From Dendrobium chrysotoxum (taxonomy: Eukaryota; Streptophyta; Magnoliopsida; Asparagales; Orchidaceae): 64,000 nucleotides of DNA. Positions 24,201 through 33,700 of this stretch are shown here, one piece after another. How positions within the stretch are numbered: the stretch's first letter is position 1; each line of letters begins with the position of its first letter. The notes beneath the pieces were generated by a model. That model had not been told where the DNA came from. It did not search any database and worked only from the letters and a program-made list of their open reading frames with translations. A program made the translations under genes and the position numbers. The DNA lies in NCBI GenBank assembly GCA_019925795.1, contig CM034314.1, positions 82,828,780-82,892,779 of the forward strand, in the 5' to 3' direction.

Positions 24201-26896
24201 ATGTTTAAACATACAATTCCTTCAGTAAACTACCCAAATAGCCCTTCTAATTTGAATTTCCCTCATAATCTTCTCTTTAATTCCCCATTAAAGCCTTGAT
24301 TTATTGCTGGACCCCACCCCCTAAAGGGAGCGGCATATTGGAGGTGGAATCCTTCCGCCTCCTGTAGACAAATGCCGGTCCAGGTTGGACCGGCTGGACC
24401 GGTCCATCAATCACCTAATATTTGCATCAAGCTTTAGTAAATACACTCATAGATATAATATTCTTCTTAAGATCATGTGCATGACGACTCTAATCAATAT
24501 CCTAAGCATGCCATCATATGTCTGAAATCTCATTTTGTTAAAATCAGTTGTCTTTCATATTGCATTATTTCACATGAAATCCTTGCCAACCTGACATGGC
24601 TCTATGAATCTACGGCATGACTAAACATTTTATATGCAAATAGATTAGTTGACCAATTCATCAAGCACAACATCAGTCCTCCAATACCTGATACATTTCA
24701 TCATTAGAAATTCTACACCCACTTTGGTACCCGTTACACTACATTTTAAACATGTGAAAGCCAAGTCAAGATCATGCTCATGACATCATTTTTCTCAGAT
24801 CTTACAACGTCAAAAATCAGCTGCAACTTGCATCATTTCTCAGGAAAATAGTGCATTGTCTCATGCTTAGTACATGGAAAACGACTGCTTACTATGATTC
24901 ATAAGGTATGATCAAGCTTTTGAGTTGAAATTTGATTTGATCAATAAAGTTTCAACACAGTTCTTTAACAATCCACACTCCACAGATTTTGTCATTATAA
25001 AGTCTACAACATCTTTATATTATCCCCGCTACCCTTTCCTCTCCTTACTAAGACGTTTGCCTTTTTCCATTGCAGGATGCATAGCTTATCATATTTTGAA
25101 TTTTTAACCTTTTCTTCGAAATTAAAACCTTCTGTAGTTACACAGTCACAAAGAAAATTAACTTCAATTTAAATATAATTTAGGAAAAGTACGGTTTGAA
25201 ATTTGAAGGCTACAGTTCAATTGGAGATCAGGAAGTGACAGGTTTTTTTTCCTCCCTTGCATAATGATAATACATCAAACACCAATTCAAGTGCATATTA
25301 ATACCCAGGACAATGCACGCGTATGTTTCAAGAAGGAAATGAGATCAAGAAACAACACTTTATATGAGCAAGTTTGTAAATTGGTTGTATAAACCTCACG
25401 CCCAATCTAACTAAAATGCATATGAAAGCATTACAAAATCTCATTAAAAAAATATAAGAACATGGTCTTCAGGATCAATATGGAGTAAAACACTTCCCTA
25501 GGTGGGCTGAACTAAATCAAGTAAAATGGGCAGCACCTCTACAATACTTGATGAGGTACCCAATTGATCACAACCACTCTTAAAAATTGGTTTTTTAGGA
25601 AGCTACCATTCTAACAAAATTGTTTTCGACTGGGACTTTTTCTCATGAATTTAATCCCAAACAACCTAAAGCTGCTTCTATTGTTCAAGGAAGTAGAAAC
25701 AAGTAGCAGAAAGCTAAGCTAAATGGAGCTTAAGCTTCAATAAAAAAGGAAACATTGGTAATTTAGGTTAAATAAGAATGCCTGCTAAAGTAATCCGTTA
25801 TTTTTCATGTACTAGTTCACAAAAAAAAAAGTGCTTCCATTTTTTTGGGCTTGGCAGTATATAAGGATAAACAAATGCACAAGAGAACCTCTAAAAACTC
25901 TCACTTTTTGCTTCAGTATGGAAGGGAGATACCTGAGCAAAATATGTTCAAAATTGCTCTATCCATAAGATCAAATTATATGTTTAGAATTAAAATTAGA
26001 TCTTAGCAGCAAACATTGTTATCATCGACTCTGCTTGCAAACAATGTGCAATTAACAATATTCTTCGATGCTTGTAAAAATTTGATGGTGATGGTGAGAG
26101 TTGAGACCGTGAAAACATTAAAAAACATAAAATAAATCTCATGATCGGAAAGTTTTTTTTTGCTAACATGATGCTATCTGTTCGTAGATTTGTTTTTTTT
26201 TTTTCTTGAAAATTTAAAAACCTCAAAAAGGGAAGGGCAACTTTCATCGTTCCCCGTAAATAAAGAAACAATTACCGTGGAAACGGAAATCGTCAACAAG
26301 AACGTAAGAGATACTCCCCTACCTAAAGAAACTCGTGCACATGAATGAGACACCAAAAAATAAAATCAACCAGATCTGAAAGTGAAATCACTTTCTTCAC
26401 TCAATAAGGGAAGATACCCCAAGAATAAGCAAATGTGCATCTTTACAGTCCTCTCTCAACCACCACAAGGAATTGGAAATTCAAGGAACTTAAAATGAAG
26501 TAGGAAAGAACGAATTTCTGAAGCAAACCAAAAAGCACTCCAGAGAAGAAAGGAAAGCAAGATCATACTGTTGAGCTCCTGGAGCCATCGCTGGACGCTC
26601 TCGAACGTCGAGCTGCGGGAAATGTCGTAGACAACGAGGGCACCAACGGCACCGCGGTAGTAGGCGGAAGTGACCGCGCGAAAGCGCTCCTGGCCAGCAG
26701 TGTCCCAGATCTGGGCCTTAACCTCCCTGCCATCGATCTCCAAGCTCTGTGTCTGAAATTCCACCCCGATTGTCGCCTTGGAATTTATGTTGAACTCGTT
26801 CCGCGCATACCTCGACAGCAAGTTCGATTTCCCTACAGCTGAGTCCCCGATAATGACCACCTTGAACAAATACTCCTCCCCGTTTTCTTCGTCCAT
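1554..26896 (-). CDS. RABA5: RABA5-type (Rab11 clade) small GTPase, two exons
   Basis: Exon 1 is 26896-26569 and exon 2 is 1870-1554. Exon 1 ends ..CTC AAC A with donor GTATGATC; exon 2 begins CA CAT TCT after acceptor TGCAG, restoring ELNTHSDTTIARMLVGNKCDL. The coding length is 645 nt (214 residues), normal for the family. Visible motifs are the P-loop GDSAVGKS (17-24), the switch I region around TIGVEF (42-47), WDTAGQE (64-70), GNKCDL (122-127), ETSAL, and a C-terminal CC for double geranylgeranylation. RABA proteins guide trans-Golgi/endosome to plasma-membrane and cell-plate traffic; the Rab cycle residues look intact. The start is the only ATG before the conserved EEYLFKVVIIGD. Exon 1 is GC-rich and the intron very AT-rich. 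The RABA5 subgroup call rests on the conserved body and tail; the exact member is not assigned. Confidence 0.93.
2395..2442 (+). mobile_element. short LINE-type 3' tail
   Basis: The sequence CCTAACTAGTTGGGAGGATT followed by AAGCTAATGATGATGATT resembles the GGGA-TTAAGGCT-(GATGAT)n tail shared by many plant non-LTR retroposons. A similar reverse copy is at about 31001-31085. It is too short to classify. Confidence 0.35.
2904..2957 (+). mobile_element. 5'-truncated RTE retroposon tail
   Basis: It contains CCGACCACACGTAGTGGGAT, then AAAGGCTTGATATTGTTG and a GTT-repeat tail, the same 3' end as the large RTE copy at 9530-9567. Flanks AAAGAGTAA and AAAAAGTAA look like a 9-bp target duplication with one change. 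Confidence 0.65.
3186..3250. repeat. (TA)n microsatellite
   Basis: About 65 bases of uninterrupted TA repeat. The long IYIYIY reading frame across it is an artefact of the repeat. Confidence 0.95.
3700..5560 (-). pseudogene. fossil of a Ty1/copia polyprotein
   Basis: The reverse strand holds scattered, stop-ridden copia signatures in the right order. Near 5260-5150 is an integrase C-terminal stretch (SPKKFLASKDITF, then HLQGEN). Near 4580-4390 is a reverse transcriptase stretch (AKKTFLRWDVKEEVHLHPPP, then NKVCKL). Near 3960-3800 is an RNase H end resembling VDRHF.K..DILTKGL. Frames change repeatedly and no LTRs are recognisable. In Ty1/copia elements integrase precedes reverse transcriptase, which matches this order. 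It is clearly non-functional. Confidence 0.65.
7137..8135. mobile_element. hAT-like element nested in the RTE
   Basis: It begins CAATGGCGGAGCC with a G-rich run and ends with a G/C-run followed by CCCTCCGACTG. The ends resemble the CAGTGGCGGAGCC termini of plant hAT elements with TTF-type transposases. Compared with the RTE copy at 56.8-58.2 kb, about 80 bp of RTE sequence is missing at the insertion point and no 8-bp duplication is visible, so the junction is rearranged. No transposase frame is readable. Confidence 0.55.
7180..7299. mobile_element. Tourist-like MITE (copy b) inside the hAT-like element
   Basis: GGATTTGTTTGGAATGGC at the left pairs with CCGTTCCAAACAAGCC at the right, with complementary arms around CTTACTGCTTC. 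TTA flanks the left side (7177-7179) and TTA can be read at the right junction. Confidence 0.7.
9830..10702 (-). repeat. 3' LTR of the small LTR element
   Basis: 873 bp, nearly identical to the copy at 11125-11976 except for small indels and scattered changes. On the reverse strand a TATAAATATTAGG box lies near 10255-10265. Confidence 0.88.
10700..11041 (-). CDS. short charged ORF filling the interior of the small LTR element
   Basis: From ATG at 11041-11039 one frame runs to the TGA made by the first three bases of the 3' LTR (10702-10700). It has 112 sense codons with a single in-frame TAA at 10816-10814. The product is highly charged: MKNQEKIESIV at the start, KIKERMVLSMEKYEKRKSH and QFNQEKEII in the middle (coiled-coil prone), and SSSEDEPFQVGEN at the end. 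No zinc knuckle, protease or polymerase motif is present. It may be the start of gag fused to the tail of pol by a large deletion, or a protein peculiar to this family. I do not recognise it. Confidence 0.5.
11110..11121 (-). promoter_or_regulatory. primer binding site (tRNA-iMet type)
   Basis: Reverse-strand TGGTATCAGAAC, three bases after the 5' LTR. It differs by one base from TGGTATCAGAGC, the complement of the initiator tRNA-Met 3' end used by many plant retrotransposons. Confidence 0.8.
11125..11976 (-). repeat. 5' LTR of the small LTR element
   Basis: 852 bp, ending TG..CA. A reverse-strand TATA box lies at about 11567-11576. A run of C (about 11947-11959) near the outer end varies between the two copies. 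Confidence 0.88.
12923..13058 (-). mobile_element. 5'-truncated RTE retroposon
   Basis: The reverse complement of the RTE 3' end (CCCACTACGTGGAGTCGGCT and upstream codons). Matching flanks CAAGTAAT at 12915-12922 and 13059-13066 suggest an 8-bp target duplication. Confidence 0.7.
13040..13800. repeat. diverged tandem duplication, second copy split by the chromovirus
   Basis: Segment 13067-13300 recurs at about 13572-13795 (shared run AATAATGATCTATAACTAAT and neighbours). The following segment 13300-13520 recurs at about 22180-22350 after the retrotransposon (shared CCATTATGGGAACAATA). So two tandem units of about 0.5 kb existed and the chromovirus landed inside the second. Confidence 0.7.
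14010..14022 (+). promoter_or_regulatory. TATA box of the chromovirus 5' LTR
   Basis: CTATATATGAAGG in U3, repeated at 20706-20718 in the 3' LTR. Transcription would be expected to start about 30 bases downstream. Confidence 0.6.
14893..15087 (+). CDS. short acidic ORF inside the LTR
   Basis: 64 codons starting MADPEWDYGFVHDDRDQINI and ending GRWIITG before TGA. The 3' LTR carries the same frame at 21571-21774 (67 codons) with two substitutions seen by eye (His to Pro, Tyr to Cys) and the stop read as Arg. It is rich in Asp. No known domain is recognised. It could be a captured host exon, an upstream ORF in the leader, or chance. Confidence 0.4.
   Translation: MADPEWDYGFVHDDRDQINILHSHFFDVGFDFDDTVEDYIDRIQYTLVDVIDEQRSKGRWIITG
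15483..15494 (+). promoter_or_regulatory. primer binding site (tRNA-iMet type)
   Basis: TGATATCAGAGC, four bases after the 5' LTR and one base different from the usual TGGTATCAGAGC. Confidence 0.8.
15784..20527 (+). pseudogene. chromovirus gag-pol polyprotein, mutated
   Basis: Begins MDPEQIQATLDLIVGQ at 15784. Gag carries a C-x2-C-x4-H-x4-C zinc knuckle (16825-16866). Protease has DSGS at about 17113. Reverse transcriptase shows FSKIDLKSGYHQIRI and the catalytic box YFDD (18153-18164). RNase H starts about 18592 (TCDASGIGIGGVL). Integrase has the HHCC finger near 19150-19280 and D, D, E at about 19357, 19537 and 19650. A chromodomain (RYLVQWTEKSETENTWI) lies at about 20280-20460. Damage: a 43-bp duplication frameshifts gag at 16361, there are stops at 16736, 17335 and 18975, a small deletion near 17918, and a frameshift near 19970. 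The frame runs into the 3' LTR. The chromodomain places it among chromoviruses; the lineage within them is not resolved. Confidence 0.93.
20500..22158 (+). repeat. 3' LTR of the chromovirus
   Basis: 1,659 bp, same ends as the 5' copy. The TATA box is at 20706-20718 and the LTR ORF at 21571-21774. Confidence 0.92.
22159..23900. other. AT-rich intron DNA with a duplicated block
   Basis: 22164-22350 is the downstream half of the tandem duplication broken by the chromovirus. 23278-23690 resembles 2985-3340 of the same intron at moderate identity (for example TAGGATTTCTTAATGCAACT against TAGGGATTCTTAATGAAACT). No coding region is supported; the Ser-rich frame at 22262-22477 has no relative I recognise. 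Confidence 0.45.
23930..24430 (-). mobile_element. probable solo LTR or LTR fragment
   Basis: On the reverse strand it reads as an LTR-like leader: GGGAGAGTCAGATCTTTCTC, then ATTCATTATATCTTGCTGAT and T-rich sequence, preceded by a C-rich block. The layout resembles 53440-53965 (GGGAGAGCTGATCTACCTC, then AAATCATTGTATCTTTC). Ends and target duplication were not found. Confidence 0.35.
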
Positions 26897-27241
26897 TATC
26901 TTCTATCGCTTTGCTTCTCTGTTAATGTCTTCTCCTATCCTCTTCGCTCTACTCTGGTTTTTGAAGCAATGGAGATGGAGCTAGTCAGACAGAGAAGCAC
27001 TGAAGGAGAAATTATCGGCGGGTCTCCGCTGTAACATTTCTTCTTCTTCCGTGTTTTCTTTTATTAAAACATTTTCCATAAAACTTCCAATAATTTGCCA
27101 CCATTTATTTAAGCAAAAAGTAGAGGTCGAGATTTTATATATTTCATTATTTTCAAGGAAAAAAGAGGTAAAGACATAATCAGCATTTCGAGTTTTAATA
27201 AAAATTTCGCAGCTTAGGCCAATCAAAAAATTTATTTTATA

Positions 27242-27285
<44 letters not shown>

Positions 27286-27701
27286 CTAAACAACTTTCTT
27301 ATAATTATCATATTCTAATTTAATTATAAAAAATTATTCATCATAAAAAAAATTTGAAATAAAAAAAGAAATTATAACCAAATATGATTGTGAGAATCAT
27401 TTAGAAAATAAAATTATGAGAAAGTTACCCCCATCAAATTCTTAGGATGTACTTTGGGTGGCTACAAAATTTTATAAAGTTGGTAAACAAATCAAAAAAT
27501 TCAAAAATGTAAATTTTTACAATCAAATTTTGTGCCATACGAGAGCAATTTTCTCATTGAGCCCATCTTTTTTATTCATTTGCAGTATTAGATATAATGG
27601 AACCAGTTCAGCCAGCATTCGTACAGGAGGAAACAAACGTACAGCAATATATATTTAGGCAATGCATTCATGGACAACAAAGGACTTTCAGTAGCAGATT
27701 A
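26897..27701. other. promoter side of RABA5, 3' side of the tRNA-ligase gene
   Basis: 805 bp between two genes on the same strand. 26897-27040 is probably the RABA5 5' leader (pyrimidine-rich on the reverse strand). An (AT)n run is at 27250-27281. No other coding signal. Confidence 0.6.
27250..27281. repeat. (AT)n microsatellite
   Basis: About 32 bases of AT repeat upstream of the RABA5 start. Confidence 0.9.
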
Positions 27702-30700
27702 CTATGTATCAGCAGACCCTCTGTTTCTGGGGAAGGGAATTGCATCTCTGATATCATCAAGGCCAGTTACGAACATAACAATTTCTTCCAACCCAGCGCT
27801 GAAACCTGAGTGCTGCACAGTGCCATGTCGCCTCAGATCCAAGTACCAATTATAGTCTTTTTGGACCAAACCGAGCTTTCTTCCCCTGAACAAAATGCCA
27901 AAGTCATCTTTAAACAAAGAACAAAACTCTGTCCATCTTCACTCATAGGAGATATTATTACGTGCGAAATCCGGACGTAAAGAATCGTTCGGTTTTGTGA
28001 CTGTGAACAGTAAAAGTGCAGGCTTTTACTGTTCACAGCACAAAATCGAACTGTTCTCTGCGTCCGGACTCCGCATGTAATAATCTCTCACTCATAGGGG
28101 TTGTTTAATTCATTGCTTTCAAATAACAGTATTTTTTTTATAATTATATTATTGAGATAGTTGGTACAATGCTATTTTTAACTAATTAAATATAATATTA
28201 TCTGAGGACGATCTGTTTTTTTTGCCATTAATGGCATGATATCAATATGTCGGCAGATTTGAATGAGATCTATAAAATCATCAAAAATATAACTAAAATA
28301 TCACTTATGAAATCATTATTTTAAAATACCACCAAACCAAACAATTACCATCCATTAATAATATAAAATTAAATAACATATGCCAGACAACCAACAATCT
28401 CACAATATTCATAAAAGAAAATAAATCAGGCAATGAAGAGCTTAAAACAAATAGCACAAATCTCTCTGTTTAAAAATATATATTTTTAAAATGTTCATAT
28501 GAATGAGCTATAGTGTTCTAAATTCATAAAAAAAAAAACAAAATTATCAACCTTTTACCTGTCGATGAGCTTATCAAGACGCTCTTCCTTTTGGCCTCCC
28601 TGAACTAATTTTCCAGCCTGAATGTATTCTGTAAGCTCAGTTATTTGTAATATAAAGTGAAGCTCAGAGAGCATATTATACTCACCTTTGGTGCAATAAT
28701 GTCGAAAGCCGAGACTGTTTTAAAATCATCTCTAACCCGCAAATAGAAGGGCTTTGAATCTTTTGGGTGGTCATATATGATGACTGGCCGACCATAAATC
28801 TCATCAGCCAGAATACTGTCATAATAATTCAAAAAGATTTGAAATTGAATTCTAAGAAACGAAGTACAGACTTTACGGACAAGAAGTCAATATGCAGGCA
28901 TTAAAGAGTGGTACCTTTCATGTTCTCTAGATAGAATCGTGCCCCACTCAACTTTTTCTTCAAACCTCTTAAAAACACAGTTCAGTAGCTTTAGTGAGAT
29001 AAGAAAAACAACATGAGCAACAAATTGTGCAGTATTACCTTATTTAAAATTTCCACAGCGTCTGTATAACTGATTCTTTCAAAAGGGCTCGATCCCATAG
29101 ATTTAATGCGGTCAATACACTTGTTGTCTATTCGCTTGTACATGAATTGTATATCATGGGGGCAATGTTCGATGATAGAATGACATAGGTACCTCAGAAA
29201 ATCCTCTGCACAGTTCATTGCATCCTGTAATTATTATTGCACACTAGTTCATTTGGACTTGGAAAAAAATAGTAAGAATGGAATTAGTTCAAAGGAATAA
29301 GCTGCAAAGGAGCTTCATTTTGCTGTTTTGGTGCAAGTAAAAAGGTAATTGATCATGCCTTGACATAAAGAATTAAATGCTGGCAAATAACAAGAGGAAA
29401 CAACATAACATATTCTTGACATGAAAGCCTGCAAGATGGCTAAAAAAAGTGACCAATTTGCTAATATTGGATGCGTGATGTGTCTCATATTGGAGGAAAA
29501 AATAAAAGCCTGCAAGGTGGTTAAAACCAATTTGCTTCTTGATATTTGCCTATAATAAATAACTAAAACATAACTGAAACAATAAAAGAGGGCACCACTT
29601 AGCTAAGAGGGCATCACTTAGCTTTTTGAAGCAGATTTAGCAAATCGCGCTAATATAAAACAAATTAAATAAAGCATAATGAATAGCTGTTCATGAACAA
29701 TTAGTGCTTAACATTAGTTTAATTTTGTATTCATTACCTATTGCACCACTGGATACCGCTGTTCTTCCAATGTAATAATATCATAAAAAATGAAAAAAAA
29801 AAAACTAAAAGGAGCAAATAAAATGTCAGAAGAAAAAGAATTCTAGAAGTCACGTACTTCTAGCTTCGCAAAGGCAAGTTCAACCTCAACCTTCCATGAT
29901 TCAGCCAAACTCTTTGATGGTTGCACATCTTCAACTTGAAATGTTGGTCCGAAGGAATAGACACAACTAAGTGAGCTAGCATAGCTTTCAAGGTGAAGCT
30001 GTGTAGAAGATGACAAGTATGCCTGGCGGCCAAAGAAATTTTCAGAAAAATCTTCCTTTTTAGTCTTAGTCAAGATTGAAGTATGTTTATGTTCCAGTTG
30101 ATGAGCGAGTTCATTGGCCTTCTGGAGGTCTTGCAATGCAGTGAGAAGGGCCTCTTTGTTGCTATTACTTCTCTTCAGCTCCTCAATTCTCTTGCTTTTT
30201 TCCTTAATAGCAGCTTTGATAGTTTCAAGTGTTTTGGCCTCCTGATCATTAATTGCAGCCAGTCTTAGGCTGTCATCAGCTTTGCTTGATAGAATTGAAA
30301 CCTCAAACATCTTGCTATGGTTCCTTAAATTAGTAGTAGTAATGATGGGCATCTGCACGTTAAGGAAACCATTGCTCTGGAAGAATTGATGAGTAGAATG
30401 TGACAGTGAATTACGAATTCGTGCAATTGAGGCTACCTGCATCATGAGTTAACAAGAAAAAACAAAATCTTCTGAGTTAAATATAAAATATTAGAAAAGT
30501 ATGAATATAATCTTCTAACAATCAACGTCATAACTTAAATAATCATCTTGGAACTTGGCAAGTGGCATAAAAAGTACAAGTTAATAATCTAATGAAGATC
30601 AAGTTCCTATGATCTCGCTCAATTTTGATAGTAAAGTGATTTTCAGTGCCACTAATGAAATATTTTCACTCTGAGAACATCATCAAAGTACTAAACGAGC

Positions 30701-33700
30701 ATGGCCTAATAAAAATCAACAAAATTTTATACCAACTGGAGGATTGCTGCGGGATCATGAGCAAGGTATGGTAGGTGCAGATGGAATTCTTATCAAGGCA
30801 ATCCCACTAATTCTTCCAACATTCTAGATCAGAAAGAGGATCAGCTCCACCAAGAAAAACATGTGCAATGTGCAGTACACTAGGAAGTAATAGAATGATC
30901 ACATCATAAATTTACGGAAAAGTAGTTAGTCAAAGGTCACTAATAACAGAAAAACAGATGGAAATATCAGTGCCTAAACTTTTAGCATATCAATATTTTT
31001 ATCATCATCATTAGGCTTATCCCACTATTTGGGATCCACTTCATAAATTGTCATTCTCCATTAGTTCATGTTGAGTTTCCATTTGTAAAACTATATTTAA
31101 GCAGCAAATTCGGATCACAATTGTAAAACAAGGGTGATTGTAGGAAAATAGCTAATATAAATTTGGAGATGATACCTTCAAAGCAAATAGAATCTAATTA
31201 CTTCTTAGTTTGTATTTTATAGCAAATTACAACTATAAAACTAAAAAGTCTCATGACTATATTTGACACTCAGATGTTGACCCCATAAGCCCTAGTGTAA
31301 GATTGGCTTATTAGTAATTTAATGATATCAAATTTTGTGTGATATCAATTGACATCTAACGATTTACTAAGTGTTCTGCAAGTTACTCAAGTAATTAGCT
31401 AAATCATGGTGACATTAACCCTACTCATTAAGTTTCTTTGGAACCTCTTTAGCTTGAAGATGAGTTCAAGATGGCATATTTAGAAGAGGCAAGAGCAAAG
31501 AAGATTCCAAAGAGAATAACTTTGTGTTTGTGTCTAAATGTTTAAATGTTTGATTGAGCAAATGATCAACCTAAAATATCTGAAGGATACAACAACAACA
31601 TCAAGCCTTTATCCCACTATGTGGGGTCGGCTACATGAATCATTTTTCTCCATTGTGTCCTATTAAAAGTTAAATTTTCATTTAAATCTAATAAAGAAAG
31701 GTCATTTCTAATATTTTCTAACCAAGTCTTTTTAGGTCTATCTCTACCTTTCTTAACATAAGTCAAATCTAATACATCTACTTTCTTTCCTAACCGAGTC
31801 ATCGGAAAGCCACCGTTTTATGTGACAAAATATCTGAAGGATGATGAAAAAAAACTAAAAATGAATAATATTTCATTTATAATTATACAAAATATATTTT
31901 CAATATTATAAAGGCTACTTCATATTGTTTTAAATTTTATTTGGCTTGACATCCTACTTATTTGATTTAGTATCAATTACATATCTATGCCTTAATTATA
32001 TCATTAACTATATAACCAATGAGCAGGAGCAAAATTTGCATTTTTTTTATAATCATAATTACTAATGTTTCACAAATTTCTGTGATCCTATTACTTCTAT
32101 TAAATTTGATATTATTGATTAATTATATAATTAGACCTTCATAATTATCATTGTCATTAGTGAACAACAACAATATCAAGCCTTTATCCCACTATGTGGG
32201 TTCGGCTACATGAATCCTTTTTCTCCATTGTGCCCTATTAAAAGTTAAATTTTCATTTAAATCTAATAAAGAAAGGTCATTTCTAATATTTTCTAACCAA
32301 GTCTTTTTAGGTCTATCTCTACCTTTCTTAACATAAGTCAAATCTAATACATCTACTTTCCTAACCGAGCCATCGGAAAGCCGCCGTTTTATGTGACAAA
32401 ATATCTGAAGGATGATGAAAAAAAACTAAAAATAAATAATATTTTATTTATAATTATACAAAATATATTTTCAATATTATAAAGGCTACTTCATATTATT
32501 TTAAATTTTATTTGGCTTGACATCCTACTTATTTGATTTAGTATCAATTACATATCTATGCCTTAATTATATCACTAACTATATAATCAATGAGCAGGAG
32601 CAAAATTTGCATTTTTTTATAATCATAATTACTAATGTTTCACAAATTTCTGTGATCGTATTACTTCTATTAAATTTGATATTATTGATTAATTATATAA
32701 TTAGATATTCATAATTATCATTGTCATTAGTGAATAAATTTGAGCTTAGTTTTATTATATTAAATTCCATGACTTGCCTGCATACAATTTGAAATATATA
32801 TATCCACTAAGTCAGCAAACCTCCACTGAGGAAAAAAGAATTTTCTACGCAGGTTAATGGCTAACCTGTAACTTAATGACCAGCCGCAATGACTTTCCAC
32901 GAAGTTGTTTTTGGTATGTAATGGCTATATTTTTCTAGTTTTGGTTGCTGGATGTTTTTTCAAATTTGGAGGCATGTTTTGAGTTGTTCATGATGTACAA
33001 TATCCCAAGTGTTCTCCTATATAAAACACTCTCATTCATATTTTTCTAAAGAAATATTCAAAATGTTTAGCCTCTAAAATTTTTTTAGTACAATAAGCAT
33101 AGGCGGAGGGAGAACCGTGCGCACTATTTACTTCCGTCAAGCGAAAAAATAGAGAGTGAGCTTCAACTAATATTATTCTCATCATCAACATAATGAACCA
33201 AACATGAAAGGAATGCCGGCTTGGGAGGATACAGAAACTTGAGTTACCATAGATGTTCGTGGGCGAAGGTGTGGATAAGCCCTTAAGAATGCCTTTGACA
33301 ACAGCCCTTTTGACAAGGGATACTTGTCAGCATCAACACCGCCAACATATAAAACTTTTTCTGCTTCAAGTTCCACTGCATACTTTCCTGGCACCTTCGG
33401 TATGGCTATCACTCCTTCCACTAGAATGGAAGTGCCAGTGGGAAGTATTTGGGAGAGAGGATGTAGAGATGAATCAACCACTACCTGCAATTAGCCAAAC
33501 AAGGGCTGCCAATCAGTGTGATATAAGAGCCATATTTCTAACAATTAACAGCTGGGTCTTTGAAATTAAGAGGAAGAATTCACTCAAGAAACTTATCAAT
33601 CATCCCAAATTCTCTAAGGTGGCTGGTGTTTACTTCAATGTTAACTTACGATTAGTATGAAGCAAGCGTGTCATCTGCGATTAAATCCAGAAACGTTTTT

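Larger units (their letters stand above)
1871..26568 (-). other. 24.7-kb intron of the RABA5 gene, filled with mobile elements
   Basis: Bounded by donor GTATGATC (26568 downward) and acceptor TGCAG (1875-1871). Its contents are annotated separately: RTE tails, a copia fossil, nested TIR/RTE/hAT/MITE layers, a small LTR element, a chromodomain retrotransposon and duplicated AT-rich segments. I see no separate host gene inside. Stretches 1871-2390, 22700-23900 and 24430-26568 show only AT-rich DNA. Confidence 0.85.

Noticed and set aside
33095..33170. GGCGGAGGGAG-bearing segment as another hAT end
   Set aside because: Only one end-like motif, with no partner or target duplication within reach.
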